Source: Anaerolineae bacterium
Lineage (GTDB): Bacteria; Chloroflexota; Anaerolineae; Aggregatilineales; Phototrophicaceae
Direction of reading: 5' to 3'
DNA: 64,000 nucleotides
Assembly: GCA_017303635.1 (NCBI GenBank)
Contig: JAFLCG010000011.1
Span: forward strand, 1 to 64,000
Shown: positions 33,607 through 43,236 of the stretch, in pieces
Position numbering within the stretch: position 1 is the first letter of the stretch
Layout of the letters: each line of letters opens with the position of its first letter
Notes under the pieces: generated by a model
What the model saw: the letters and a program-made list of their open reading frames with translations, nothing else
Database searches by the model: none
Told to the model about the DNA's origin: nothing
Position numbers and translations under genes: made by a program

Positions 33607-34584
33607 ATGACCACTGCGACTTCGATAACCGCACGCTTAATCGAACAGTATCGCCGTAGTCCGCTCAGCCGGGTGCAGCCCGTCTTTTTTGCACTGGTCG
33701 GCATGGTGATCCTGCTGGCGATTGTATCCCCCCGTTCGGCGGAACCTTCGAACCTCATCAATATGGTACGGCAGGGCGGGCCGCTGGCGCTGGTCGCTAT
33801 CGGTCAGACGGTCGTCATGATTAGCGGCGGCCTCGATCTCTCGGTAGGGTCGGTTGTCATTCTGGCGGATGTGATGGCAGCTCAGATGATCTCCGGCGAC
33901 GAGAGCAAGGTGATCCCGGTGGTGCTGCTGGTCCTGGCGATTGGTGCGCTGGTGGGGCTGGCGAATGGGGTCCTGGTCGTGCTGCTGCGGGTGACCCCGT
34001 TCATCGCGACGCTGGGCATGAACTTCATTGTGTACGGCGCGGCCTTGCTCTATTCTGGCGGCGCCCCACGCGGCGACATTCCGCCGAATATGCGCTTTTG
34101 GGGGAATGGCTTCATCGCTGAGGTTATCCCAGCCGCTGCTGTGGTGCTGCTGATCGTGGCGCTCATTGCCTGGTTCCTGATTAGCCGGACGGTGTTTGGG
34201 CGGCGACTGACGGCGATTGGCGCGAATCGGCGGGCGGCTTATCTGTCCGGCGTCAGTGTGCGGCGGGTGACGCTGCTGGCGTATGTCTTTAGCGGGTTGA
34301 TGGCCTCGGCAGGCGGTCTGCTGCTGGTGGCATTTGTCGGTGTTGGCACGCTGGAAGTGGGGACGGATTTCCTGCTGGGGTCGATTGCTGCCAGCGTCAT
34401 CGGCGGTACGCCTTTTGAAGGTGGTAAAGGAACCGTTGCCGGGACGATTGCCGGAGTCTTATTCCTGATGGTGTTGTACAGCGTCCTCACGGCGCTGGCG
34501 CTGCCCGTTAGCGGTCGGCGCATTGCCGAGGGTGTCATCATCCTGGTGGCCGTCGCGCTCTATGCCAGGGGTAGAAGCGGTTAG
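33607..34584 (+). CDS. Sugar ABC transporter permease (RbsC type), importer 2, first subunit
   Basis: The 325-residue membrane protein has the BPD_transp_2 motifs GQTVVMISGGLDLSVGSVV and SVIGGTPFEGGKGTVAGT and about nine hydrophobic spans. It is the first gene of operon 2, placed before the binding protein, which is an unusual order; a second permease follows the ATPase. No strong ribosome site is seen before the ATG at 33607. Confidence 0.9.
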   Translation: MTTATSITARLIEQYRRSPLSRVQPVFFALVGMVILLAIVSPRSAEPSNLINMVRQGGPLALVAIGQTVVMISGGLDLSVGSVVILADVMAAQMISGDESKVIPVVLLVLAIGALVGLANGVLVVLLRVTPFIATLGMNFIVYGAALLYSGGAPRGDIPPNMRFWGNGFIAEVIPAAAVVLLIVALIAWFLISRTVFGRRLTAIGANRRAAYLSGVSVRRVTLLAYVFSGLMASAGGLLLVAFVGVGTLEVGTDFLLGSIAASVIGGTPFEGGKGTVAGTIAGVLFLMVLYSVLTALALPVSGRRIAEGVIILVAVALYARGRSG

Positions 34585-34714
34585 TCGATGGTCAGCAGCC
34601 TATCGCTAATAGCCAGCAGAGGTGGCGTGTAGCAAAGGAGGCTTCTAATCGTTGGAATCCGTTGAGTTGACTAGCTGTATGTGACTAAACTTTTTTCTAA
34701 GGAGCGATAAGACG

Positions 34715-35833
34715 ATGCGGACAAAAGCCCTATTGGTCTTGATGGCCCTGCTGCTGCTGGTTGGTATGGTCAGCGCGCAGGATACCGATATTGTGACGGA
34801 ACACTCGACCGATTACCTGAACGATGAAACTCTGGCGGTTCAGGAAGGTGAGGAAGTCGATACCAGTGCCTACGCCAAGGAAGGCCCTTATACCATCGGT
34901 TTCATCAACTGGTCGACCGCTAATTCCTGGACGGTCCAGATTGACGAAGAAATCAAGCACGAAGCCACGCTTTACCCGGAAATCGAAGAACTGATTACCG
35001 TCAGCTCCGATGGCGATGTCAACAAGCAGATCACCCAGATCGAAGACATGATCTCCCTGGGCGTGGATGCACTGCTCGTCATCCCTGTCGCGACCGAGCC
35101 GATCATCCCGGCGCTGGAACTGGCGAAGGAACAGGGTATCCCGGTCGTGGTATTTGCTTCGGCTCCGCCCGGGGAAGACACCCAGGTGACGACGCTGTGG
35201 GCCGACCAGGTCTTGTTCGGTCGCCTGCAGGGTGACTTCCTGATGGAAGAACTGGGCTGCGCGGGCAACATCATCGTTCTGAATGGGTTGGCCGGTATTG
35301 CGACCAGCGATCTGCGCCGTCAGGGTTTGCAGGAAGCGATTGAAGCCTGCCCGGATGGCGGCGCCGGTGTGACGGTGCTGGCTGAAGAAGATGCGTTGTG
35401 GGCATACGACCAGGGTAAGCTGGCAGTCGAACGTATGCTGGCGGCCTTCCCGGAAATTGATGGTGTGTGGTCACAGGGTGGCGCGATGACCCAGGGCGCA
35501 ATTGATGCCTTTGAAGCTGCGGGTCGTCCGCTGGTGCCGATGACCGGCGAAGATAACAACGGCTTTATGCTGGCGTGGCAGGAACGGGCTGCTGATGGTT
35601 TCGAGGCGATTGCTGCTTCTGAACCGACCTGGCAGAGCCGGGTGGCGCTGCAGGCCGCGCTGCGTATCCTGCAGGGCATTCCGGTGAATTCGTTCTACCG
35701 CTTACAGGTGCCGACGATCACCTCCGAAACTCTGGAACAATATGTGCGTCCTGAGTACTCGGATGCCTACTGGACCAATTCGCTGCTGCCGAAAGAAGTC
35801 GCAGACGAAATCTACATGGAAGCTTCCAGCTAG
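34715..35833 (+). CDS. Sugar ABC transporter substrate-binding protein, importer 2
   Basis: The 372-residue exported binding protein has a signal peptide (ALLVLMALLLLVGMVSAQ) and a type I periplasmic fold, with YTIGFINWSTANSW at the start of the mature fold and LGVDALLVIPVATEPI at the first domain edge. It is diverged from the importer-1 protein, so it probably binds a different sugar. A TAAGGAGCG ribosome site is ideal. A hairpin follows at 35842. Confidence 0.92.
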   Translation: MRTKALLVLMALLLLVGMVSAQDTDIVTEHSTDYLNDETLAVQEGEEVDTSAYAKEGPYTIGFINWSTANSWTVQIDEEIKHEATLYPEIEELITVSSDGDVNKQITQIEDMISLGVDALLVIPVATEPIIPALELAKEQGIPVVVFASAPPGEDTQVTTLWADQVLFGRLQGDFLMEELGCAGNIIVLNGLAGIATSDLRRQGLQEAIEACPDGGAGVTVLAEEDALWAYDQGKLAVERMLAAFPEIDGVWSQGGAMTQGAIDAFEAAGRPLVPMTGEDNNGFMLAWQERAADGFEAIAASEPTWQSRVALQAALRILQGIPVNSFYRLQVPTITSETLEQYVRPEYSDAYWTNSLLPKEVADEIYMEASS

Positions 35834-35841
35834 ACTTGTTG

Positions 35842-35869
35842 CAGGGGCAATCCGACAGGGTTGCCCCTG
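35842..35869 (+). terminator. Intercistronic hairpin after the importer-2 binding protein
   Basis: CAGGGGCAA (35842-35850) pairs with TTGCCCCTG (35861-35869) across a 10-base loop. No T tract follows. The placement mirrors the hairpin after the importer-1 binding protein and probably stabilises or partly separates the binding-protein mRNA. It also resembles the dispersed GTAGGGGCAA-type palindromes. Confidence 0.5.
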
Positions 35870-35913
35870 TAATTAGTTGGCTTATTCCGTTGATCCCCGG
35901 TAATGGAAATGCC

Positions 35914-37410
35914 ATGATGCCGACCCCACTCCTGAGCATTGAGAACATCAGCAAGTCGTTCCCTGGTGTGCGCGCCCTGATGGACGTGTCATTTGCCGTA
36001 CAGGCCGGGGAAGTTCACGCGCTGGTGGGCGAAAATGGTGCGGGAAAATCCACCCTGATGAAGATTCTGGCTGGGGTGTACCAACCGGACAGCGGCGGCT
36101 TGCACTGGCAAGGCCAGTCTATTCAACTGCGCTCCCCGGCAGATTCACAGCGGCTGGGAATCAGCATCATTTATCAGGAGTTCAATCTGCTGCCGGATCT
36201 GACGGTGGCGGAGAACGTGCTGCTCAACCGGGAACCGCGAACCCGCCTGGGACTGGTTGACTGGCGGGCACTAAACGAGCGCACTCGCCAACTGCTGCAT
36301 GATCTGGAAACCGATATTGATCCCCAGGCTCTGGTGCAGGATTTGAGCGTTGCCCAGCAGCAGATTGTGGAGATCGTCAAGGCGTTGGCGATTGATGCGC
36401 GACTGCTAATTATGGATGAACCAACGGCGGCACTGAATCCCACTGAAGTGGGGCATCTGTTCGGGGTCATCGAACGGCTCAAAGCGCGGGGTAGTGCGGT
36501 CATTTTTATCTCGCACCGGCTGGATGAAGTATTCACCATCAGCGATACGGTCACGGTCTTGAAGGATGGGCAGCACATCAGCACATCCCCGGCAGCGGAC
36601 CTGACCCGTGAAGAAGTGGTGCGGCGTATGGTCGGACGCCAGTTGCAGGATATTTTCCCCCCTCGGTTACAAGCGCAGGGTGGGACACCTCTGCTGGAAG
36701 TCCACGGCCTGTCCAATGACCGATTGCGAGACATCAACCTCCAACTCCAGGCAGGTGAAATTCTGGGTTTGGCCGGTCTGGAAGGACATGGCCAACGGGA
36801 ACTGGCGCGGGCCCTCTTTGGGATTGAGCCGATCCATCGCGGAACTGTGCAGATCGATGGGCAGCGCGTCTATTTGCGCCACCCAGAAGATGCTATGCGG
36901 CAGGGGGTGGCCTTCCTGAGTGATGACCGGAAGATGGAAGGGTTGGCACTGACGCTGGGCGTCCGGGAGAATGTGGCCCTGCCGAACCTCAATCGCTTTA
37001 GTCGTTTTATGATGGTTCAACATGAGGATGAACGGGCGGTCTGCGGGCAGATCGTTGAAACCATGGCGGTCAAAACGCCGGGGATCGAACAGCCCGTGCG
37101 CCTGCTCAGCGGCGGCAACCAACAGAAAACGGTGCTTTCCAAGTGGTTGATCTCCCAACCCCGCATCCTGATTTTTGTGGAACCGACGCGGGGTATCGAC
37201 GTCGGTGCCAAGGTGGAAATTTACAGGTTGATCCATCAACTGGCGCACGATGGCGCTGGTGTCCTGATGGTTTCCAGTGATCTGCTGGAATTACTCGGCT
37301 TGAGCAGCCGGGTGCTGGTGCTGCGCGAGGGTGCGATTGCTGCTGAACTGGCGGGGGCCGCGGCGACCGAGGAGTCGGTCATGCTGGCAGCGACGGGCGT
37401 GCATGGTTAA
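35914..37410 (+). CDS. Sugar ABC transporter ATPase (RbsA/MglA type), importer 2
   Basis: The 498-residue double ABC protein has a first domain with GENGAGKST, the signature-like QDLSVAQQQIVEI and Walker B IMDEPTAAL. The second domain has a degenerate P-loop (GLEGHGQRE), LSGGNQQKT, and VEPTRGIDVGAK, where Phe-Val-Glu-Pro replaces the usual Asp of Walker B. Starts at 35914 or the next codon (MMPTPLLSIENIS); the longer in-frame start at 35836 would read through the hairpin. Lies between the binding protein and the second permease. Confidence 0.93.
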   Translation: MMPTPLLSIENISKSFPGVRALMDVSFAVQAGEVHALVGENGAGKSTLMKILAGVYQPDSGGLHWQGQSIQLRSPADSQRLGISIIYQEFNLLPDLTVAENVLLNREPRTRLGLVDWRALNERTRQLLHDLETDIDPQALVQDLSVAQQQIVEIVKALAIDARLLIMDEPTAALNPTEVGHLFGVIERLKARGSAVIFISHRLDEVFTISDTVTVLKDGQHISTSPAADLTREEVVRRMVGRQLQDIFPPRLQAQGGTPLLEVHGLSNDRLRDINLQLQAGEILGLAGLEGHGQRELARALFGIEPIHRGTVQIDGQRVYLRHPEDAMRQGVAFLSDDRKMEGLALTLGVRENVALPNLNRFSRFMMVQHEDERAVCGQIVETMAVKTPGIEQPVRLLSGGNQQKTVLSKWLISQPRILIFVEPTRGIDVGAKVEIYRLIHQLAHDGAGVLMVSSDLLELLGLSSRVLVLREGAIAAELAGAAATEESVMLAATGVHG

Positions 37411-37432
37411 CACTGTCTTTTTGGGATGAACA

Positions 37433-38419
37433 ATGACTTCTATGCCGCTGACCACACCAACTGCATCCCGGACGCGCTGGTTGAAGAACTGGCGGGATGT
37501 GCTACTCATCTGGACGATTCTGCTGGTGCTAGTGATCGTCGCCAGCCTGGCCTCTGACCGGTTCCTGACGCCGTTTAACCTGGAACGGGTCACGGCCCAG
37601 TTGGCTGCATTGGCGCTGGTGGCGATTGGTCAGACTTTTGTGCTGCTGACCGCTGGGATTGATCTGTCGGTCGGGTCGGTTGTCAGTCTGGTGGGCACGC
37701 TGCTGGTGGGCATCATCACCGATTCGCCGGAAAGCTGGGTGCTAGGGACAGCCGTGGCGGTGGGGGTTGGTGCGCTGGTCGGATTGGTGAACGGATTGGC
37801 GGTCACCCGCTTGAAGGTATCTCCCTTCATGGTGACGCTGGCGACGCTGTCGATTGTGCAGGGCATCGCCCTGTTCGTCTTCGAGCGCTTTAAGGATGTT
37901 TTTGAAGGCAGCATCTCGCGGAATTTTGGTGAGGTGTTCACCGGCAATCTGGGGCCGATACCCATTCCCCTCTTCGTGATTATCATCCCGGTAGGGATCG
38001 CCGCGCTGGTGCTGCGACAGACTCCATTTGGGCGGCACATCTATGCCCTGGGCAGTAATGAGAACGCGACCCGCCTTTCCGGCATGGCGACTGACCGCGT
38101 CAAACTCCAGGTGTATGTGATCTCTGGACTGATGGCGGGATTGGCTGGCTTATACACGTCAGCGCGGACCCTGTCCGGCAATCCGCTGATTGGTGAAAAC
38201 CTGGCCTTTGAGTCGATCACGGCGGTGGTATTGGGTGGTGTCAGCCTGATGGGTGGGCGCGGTTCCATCCTGGGGACATTGGCCGGGGTCCTCATCATCG
38301 GTATTCTGAGCAATATGCTCAATCTGCTGCGGGTGCCAAGCGATTATCAGTATGTGCTGCGCGGGGCGCTGCTGGTGCTGGCCGTGATGTTGTATGCGCG
38401 GCGGGGACGTTCGGCATGA
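37433..38419 (+). CDS. Sugar ABC transporter permease (RbsC type), importer 2, second subunit
   Basis: The 328-residue membrane protein carries the core motifs GQTFVLLTAGIDLSVGSVVSL and VVLGGVSLMGGRGSILGT. Its last codon overlaps the kinase start by 4 bases. Like importer 1, this system therefore has two non-identical permeases. Confidence 0.92.
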   Translation: MTSMPLTTPTASRTRWLKNWRDVLLIWTILLVLVIVASLASDRFLTPFNLERVTAQLAALALVAIGQTFVLLTAGIDLSVGSVVSLVGTLLVGIITDSPESWVLGTAVAVGVGALVGLVNGLAVTRLKVSPFMVTLATLSIVQGIALFVFERFKDVFEGSISRNFGEVFTGNLGPIPIPLFVIIIPVGIAALVLRQTPFGRHIYALGSNENATRLSGMATDRVKLQVYVISGLMAGLAGLYTSARTLSGNPLIGENLAFESITAVVLGGVSLMGGRGSILGTLAGVLIIGILSNMLNLLRVPSDYQYVLRGALLVLAVMLYARRGRSA

Positions 38420-39942
38420 GCGCGGATCTGCTGCTGGGTATCGACTCCGGGACGTCGGTGGTCAAGAGTGTGGTGTTCGACCTGACTGGCGTGGAAGTGG
38501 CGGTGGCACGGCGCGAAACGCCGGTGCTGAACCCACAACCGGGTTGGTCAGAAGTAGATATGCAGGCGCTTTGGCAGGCGGCAGCAGAGACCATTCGCGA
38601 GGTGGTTCAGACGGTCGGTGCAGAGCGAATCGCCGCAGTCGGTATTTCGGGGACGGCCTGCGGTGTCTGGCCGTTGGATGCAGCTGGTCAGCCTGTGCGG
38701 AACGCTATTCTGTGGAACGATGGACGCGCTGCCGAGATCATCTCCGGTTGGCAGGCCGATGGGACGTACAGCCGCATCTTTCAGGTATCCGGGAATGCGC
38801 CATTTCCGGGCTATCCGCTTTCTACGCTGCGCTGGCTGCACCTGCATGAACCAGAAGCGCTCCGGCAGACGCGCTGGCTGCTCTTTCATAAAGATTGGCT
38901 GCGCTACAACCTGACAGGCGATATTCATACGGATGAGTCGGATGTCAGTTATTTCCCCGGTGATATTCGGACGCGGGGACACAGCGCTGACCTGTTGGCT
39001 CTGGCAGGGTTAGAGACCTACCGCGAGAAACTTGCCCCCCTCATTCGATCCGAGGCGGTGGCTGGGCACGTGACCCCTGATGGGGCAGCGCTTACCGGTC
39101 TACGAGCAGGAACGCCGGTCGCCGCCGGGGCTGTGGATGTGGTGGCCTCGGCGCTGGGCGGCGGTACCCACCGTACTGGACAAGCCTGTGCGATTTTGGG
39201 CACCAGTTTCCTCAACAGTCTGGTCACGGCGGAACCAGCCTTTGTGCCGGTTGAATCCGGCGTGCAGGCGGTGATGCCGGGTGGTGGCTGGCTGCGTTCG
39301 GTGGTCAATACGTCCGGTACGATCAATATCGACTGGTTAGTGGATCAACTGGCCGGGGAAGAACGAGCTGCTGCGGAAGCCGCTGGCGACAATGTGTATG
39401 ATCGAATCGAGGCGGCGATTGCCCCGGTTCCGCCGGGGTCCAATGGGATCGTTTATCTCCCCTATCTCAATACCGCCGGGATTGTCTCGCCATTTGCGGA
39501 TGCCAATGCTCGCGGGATGTTCTTCGGCCTTTCAACAACCACCCAGCGCACGGATTTGATGCGGGCGGTCTATGAAGGGACGGCCCTGGCGATGCGCGAC
39601 TGCTTCGATGCTATTGGCCAGCCCGTGGAAGAAGTGGTATTGGTCGGCGGCGGTGCGCGCTCCGCATTCTGGGCGCAGATGTTTGCCGATGCGACTGACC
39701 GGCGCATTCTGGTCACTGAAGGGACCGAGTTTGGCGCTCGTGGCGCGGCGATTCTGGCCGGGGTGGGCACCGGTGTGTTTGCTTCCTTCGCAGACGCGAT
39801 TGCCCAGACTGTTCGCCCGGCCCGCGTGTATACGCCTCAGCCAGCCGTTGCCCGCGTCTATGCGGCGATCTTCCCGCTGTATCAACATCTTTACCGGACG
39901 GCGCGGGAAGGCTGGGCGCTGCGGAAGCAAGTCTATGGCTGA
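38416..39942 (+). CDS. FGGY-family carbohydrate kinase (xylulokinase-like)
   Basis: The 508-residue ATP-dependent sugar kinase opens with the phosphate motif GIDSGTSVVKSVVFD and has the catalytic Asp in LWNDGRAAEI. The C-terminal FGGY signature lies around VVLVGGGARSAFWAQMFAD and TEFGARGAAILAG. Family members phosphorylate xylulose, ribulose, glycerol, gluconate or related polyols; the exact one is not clear. Coupled to the permease by a 4-base overlap. The gap after it (39943-40030) contains GCTGATGGTCGATAGCTG-type short repeats. Confidence 0.92.
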   Translation: MSADLLLGIDSGTSVVKSVVFDLTGVEVAVARRETPVLNPQPGWSEVDMQALWQAAAETIREVVQTVGAERIAAVGISGTACGVWPLDAAGQPVRNAILWNDGRAAEIISGWQADGTYSRIFQVSGNAPFPGYPLSTLRWLHLHEPEALRQTRWLLFHKDWLRYNLTGDIHTDESDVSYFPGDIRTRGHSADLLALAGLETYREKLAPLIRSEAVAGHVTPDGAALTGLRAGTPVAAGAVDVVASALGGGTHRTGQACAILGTSFLNSLVTAEPAFVPVESGVQAVMPGGGWLRSVVNTSGTINIDWLVDQLAGEERAAAEAAGDNVYDRIEAAIAPVPPGSNGIVYLPYLNTAGIVSPFADANARGMFFGLSTTTQRTDLMRAVYEGTALAMRDCFDAIGQPVEEVVLVGGGARSAFWAQMFADATDRRILVTEGTEFGARGAAILAGVGTGVFASFADAIAQTVRPARVYTPQPAVARVYAAIFPLYQHLYRTAREGWALRKQVYG

Positions 39943-40030
39943 TGGTCGATAGCTGATAGCCAGGCGGGCGGTTCAGAACTCGCAACACGATTCGGCAAAG
40001 ATCAACTGGAATTTAATCGGGAGGCGGACC

Positions 40031-41152
40031 ATGCCAGAGACTGTGCGCGTAGCCTTCGTCGGATGTACGCATCCGCATATCTTTGCCCGGCTTCAACTGC
40101 TGCGCGAATGGCAGATCGAGGCGGTGGGGTGTTATGACCCGGATTCAACCCTCACGGCGGCGCTGGAACGGGATTATGGACTAAAAGCCTATGCCTCCCC
40201 GGAGGCAGTGCTGGATCAACCGGGGGTGAACTGGGTCATCATAGAAGGTTGGGACCCGGATAACGCCCGCTATGTGCAAGCTGCGCTGGAGCGGGGTCAG
40301 GCGATTCTCCTGGAGAAGCCGGGTGCGCCCAACCTGCCCGCGATGCATGCGTTGGTGGACGCGGTTAAAGCAGCCAAAGCCGCACCCTTCCAGATAGGGT
40401 ATATGCTGCCCTATGGTTCGGCGATGGCTCATGCCCGGCGCATCCTGGATGAAGGCGTGCTGGGGCCGGTGACGCTGGCGCGTTTTCATGGTGCAACCCC
40501 GGTGGGCGGCTCTCGTGAAATCTGGCAAAGTGTTCCTGGTAATCTGGGCGGGTTGATGTATACGGACGCCTGCCACCTCGTCCATATCATTGTCCGGTTG
40601 CTGGGGATGCCTGTGGAAGTACGCGGCAAAATCCTGCGCCTGCCCGAAGGTGAGCCAGTGATCGCACACGGCTTCAAAAAGGATACCCTCTCAGGTCTGG
40701 GCGATACGGTCGAGATGCCGATTGGCGGGCTGGTCTACGAGGACGTGGGCGCGGCGATGTTCGATTACGGCGATAAGCTGGTGACGATGGACCTGACTGG
40801 CTGGGAAGCACATCCCTGGGTGGAGGCCTGGCGCATTGAACTATACGGGGCGAATGGCACGCTGCATGTCGGCCTGCAACCCCCGTGGTACAAGCTGTAT
40901 GTGCGAAATCCGAAGGCGGGCTATGAACCGGGTTGGCACAACTGGGATGGCTTCGGCGTCAGCGGGGTCGGGACGTCGCTGCTGGTGGATGAGAATTACA
41001 CCAATGAGATGCGCCATATGCTGGAGCGCGTTCAGTCCTGGGATAGCGATAACACACGCTCGTTGATGGAAGCGGAAGCGGTCATCACCCTGCTCAGCGC
41101 CATCTACGACTCGGATCGCAGCGGCAGTGCCATCAAGGTATCATTACGTTAA
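40031..41152 (+). CDS. Gfo/Idh/MocA family dehydrogenase, pathway 2
   Basis: The 373-residue NAD(P)-dependent oxidoreductase is of an atypical subgroup. It opens VRVAFVGCTHPHIFARLQLL, with GCTHPH where the GxGxxG turn is expected. The catalytic-lysine block is LLEKPGAPN and the Asp-His motif YTDACHLVHII. A GGGAGGCGG ribosome site precedes the ATG. It probably acts on the sugar or sugar acid taken up by importer 2. Confidence 0.88.
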   Translation: MPETVRVAFVGCTHPHIFARLQLLREWQIEAVGCYDPDSTLTAALERDYGLKAYASPEAVLDQPGVNWVIIEGWDPDNARYVQAALERGQAILLEKPGAPNLPAMHALVDAVKAAKAAPFQIGYMLPYGSAMAHARRILDEGVLGPVTLARFHGATPVGGSREIWQSVPGNLGGLMYTDACHLVHIIVRLLGMPVEVRGKILRLPEGEPVIAHGFKKDTLSGLGDTVEMPIGGLVYEDVGAAMFDYGDKLVTMDLTGWEAHPWVEAWRIELYGANGTLHVGLQPPWYKLYVRNPKAGYEPGWHNWDGFGVSGVGTSLLVDENYTNEMRHMLERVQSWDSDNTRSLMEAEAVITLLSAIYDSDRSGSAIKVSLR

Positions 41153-41206
41153 TGGCACCGCGGCGGATATGCTGCTGCAGGTTCCTACTATCAGTCTGGA
41201 AAAACG

Positions 41207-42331
41207 ATGTTAAAACTCACTCAAGAAGGATGCCGCCTGCGCCGTGAACAATTGATCACGGCTGCCGGGGTAGATTTGCTGGTAATCAATAATCCACGTC
41301 ATATTTTTTACCTGACGGGGATGTTCAGCACCCAACTGCTGCTGAGCGCCTGGGGGCCGCTGGCGCTCCTAATTGATGCACGGACTGGGAAGAGCACGCT
41401 CATCGCCCATGATGCCATTCAAAGCCAGACTCCTGAAGCCGATGTGGATGAGGTGGTCATTTGGCCGTGGTACAACTCGGCGCAGGCAGCGGGGCCGGGT
41501 GGTGATCTGTTCGGGGATGGCTTGAAGGCGCTGAATGCCAACCTGCCCGACCTAAGTGGGAAGCGGGTTGGTGTGGAGATGGGGTGGCTGCCATTTGGCA
41601 CGCCGATCAGCAATCCGGTTGATCTGAACCCGGTGCTGGCGAACCTGCGGCGGCATAAACACCCGGATGAATTGGCTTTGATCCGCGAGGCGCTGGCGGT
41701 CACCGAAGCCGGACACCGAGCCGTGCGCCAGACTATCCGCCCCGGCGTGACGGAAATGGACGTGTTCAACGCGATTCAATCGGCCCTGAATGATGCACTG
41801 GGTCATGCGGTGCATGTCATCGGGGATTTTGTGAGCGGTGAACGAGCACAGTTGGTCGGTGGCTTTGCAACCACGCGGGTGCTCCAGCCGAACGAGATCA
41901 TGATTGTCGATCTATTCCCGATTGTGAACGGTTATCGATCGGATTTTACGGCAACTGTGCCAGTCAGCGAGTCGGTCACGCCGGAACAGGCCCGATTGGA
42001 CACGGCGCTGAACGCGGCTATGCGGGCGGCGGAGGGGCTGCTGAAGCCGGGTGTAGTGGCCGGTGAGGTCTACCGGGCGGTCAAGCGGACGCTGGCCGAG
42101 CATGGCTTTGACCGCTACTTTCGGCATCATGCCGGGCATGGGCTGGGCCTGGATCATCCTGAAGCGCCGTATTTTGTGCCTGACAGCCATGAGATTCTGG
42201 TTGAAGGGGATGTGGTCACGGTCGAGCCGGGGGGATACGGGCCAGGGTTTGCCGGACGTATTGAGAACAACTATCTCATTACAGCGGACGGATTCGAGCG
42301 CCTGACGAATCACCAGACGACATTGTACTAA
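41207..42331 (+). CDS. M24 family metallopeptidase (Xaa-Pro dipeptidase/creatinase fold)
   Basis: The 374-residue protein has a creatinase-like N-domain and a pita-bread catalytic domain. The five metal ligands expected for M24 peptidases are present: Asp in VDLFPIV, Asp in RSDFTAT, His in GHGLGLD, Glu in VTVEPGGYG and Glu in RIENNYLI. It is thus likely an active aminopeptidase P/prolidase-type enzyme. Why it lies in a sugar operon is not clear; a substrate with an amide or peptide link would explain it together with the M20 enzyme downstream. Confidence 0.9.
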   Translation: MLKLTQEGCRLRREQLITAAGVDLLVINNPRHIFYLTGMFSTQLLLSAWGPLALLIDARTGKSTLIAHDAIQSQTPEADVDEVVIWPWYNSAQAAGPGGDLFGDGLKALNANLPDLSGKRVGVEMGWLPFGTPISNPVDLNPVLANLRRHKHPDELALIREALAVTEAGHRAVRQTIRPGVTEMDVFNAIQSALNDALGHAVHVIGDFVSGERAQLVGGFATTRVLQPNEIMIVDLFPIVNGYRSDFTATVPVSESVTPEQARLDTALNAAMRAAEGLLKPGVVAGEVYRAVKRTLAEHGFDRYFRHHAGHGLGLDHPEAPYFVPDSHEILVEGDVVTVEPGGYGPGFAGRIENNYLITADGFERLTNHQTTLY

Positions 42332-42337
42332 GGTCGC

Positions 42338-42357
42338 GGATGCCCAACGGGGCGTCC
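42338..42357. repeat. GGATGCCC/GGGCGTCC palindromic repeat
   Basis: A near copy of the unit at 4950-4969, followed by CTACC, between the M24 and beta-lactamase-fold genes. Confidence 0.65.
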
Positions 42358-42380
42358 CTACCGACATAGGAATATGAATC

Positions 42381-43127
42381 ATGCAGTTGACGCCAGATGT
42401 ACATGTGGTGGGCGGGGGGCGGTTGGGCTTTGGCATTTCTGGTGTGGGCGATTGCCACGTTTATTTGCTCCGCAGCGGGGACGATCTGGCGCTGGTCGAT
42501 ACCGGTATTGGTTTGCCGGGCGACCTTGACCGCATTCTGGCGAATATCCGCGCAGATGGTCTTGATCCCACTCGTATTCGCAAATTAATCCTGACGCACT
42601 ATCACACCGACCATATCGGTGGGGCGGCAGAACTGAAGGCGAAGCTGGATGTGGAAATCTATGCCTCACCCTTGACGGCCCAGGCGCTCCGCACCGGTGA
42701 TGAGCGCGCTATTTCGCTGGATGTGGCGCGGGCCGCCGGTTTCTACCCGCTCGATTACAAGCTGGGTACGTGCCCGGTTGAACATGAACTGCGGCAGGGT
42801 GACACAGTCGAGGTGGGCGGCCTGACGCTGACGGCTTATGAAACGCCGGGGCACTCGGATGGTCACCTGAGCTTCCGCGTGACTGGCGGTGACCGCGTAT
42901 ATCTGATCGGGGGTGATCTGGTTTTCTGGGGTGGTAGAATCTCCTTACAGACCATTCATGACTGCCGGATTCCCGAATATGCGACCAGCATGGCTACAAT
43001 AGAGGCGTTGGAGTTTGACGCGCTGCTGCCCGGTCACTTGCAAATTGCGCTTTCGGACGGTCGGTGGCACGTCGTCAAGGCGGCAGAAGTATTCCGAACG
43101 TTGGGAGTGCCGCTGAGTATCTGGTGA
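42381..43127 (+). CDS. Beta-lactamase-fold metallo-hydrolase (glyoxalase II-like)
   Basis: The 248-residue MBL-fold hydrolase has an intact HxHxDH motif (LTHYHTDHIGG), a later His in YETPGHSDGH and Asp in LIGGDLVFWG. It is closest in style to glyoxalase II/lactonase-like proteins with a single domain. It is unlike the UlaG-like protein at 12848. Its operon context points to ring opening or thioester hydrolysis in the catabolic route, but the substrate is unknown. Confidence 0.88.
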   Translation: MQLTPDVHVVGGGRLGFGISGVGDCHVYLLRSGDDLALVDTGIGLPGDLDRILANIRADGLDPTRIRKLILTHYHTDHIGGAAELKAKLDVEIYASPLTAQALRTGDERAISLDVARAAGFYPLDYKLGTCPVEHELRQGDTVEVGGLTLTAYETPGHSDGHLSFRVTGGDRVYLIGGDLVFWGGRISLQTIHDCRIPEYATSMATIEALEFDALLPGHLQIALSDGRWHVVKAAEVFRTLGVPLSIW

Positions 43128-43236
43128 TGGCTGGTAAAAAGGGGCGCAACCCTTCAGTCTCACAGCCGCTTTAGGGGGAATGCCCTACCCGTATCCTGCT
43201 TGTTGAAACCTGTAACTTGAAACGAGGAACTCGATC

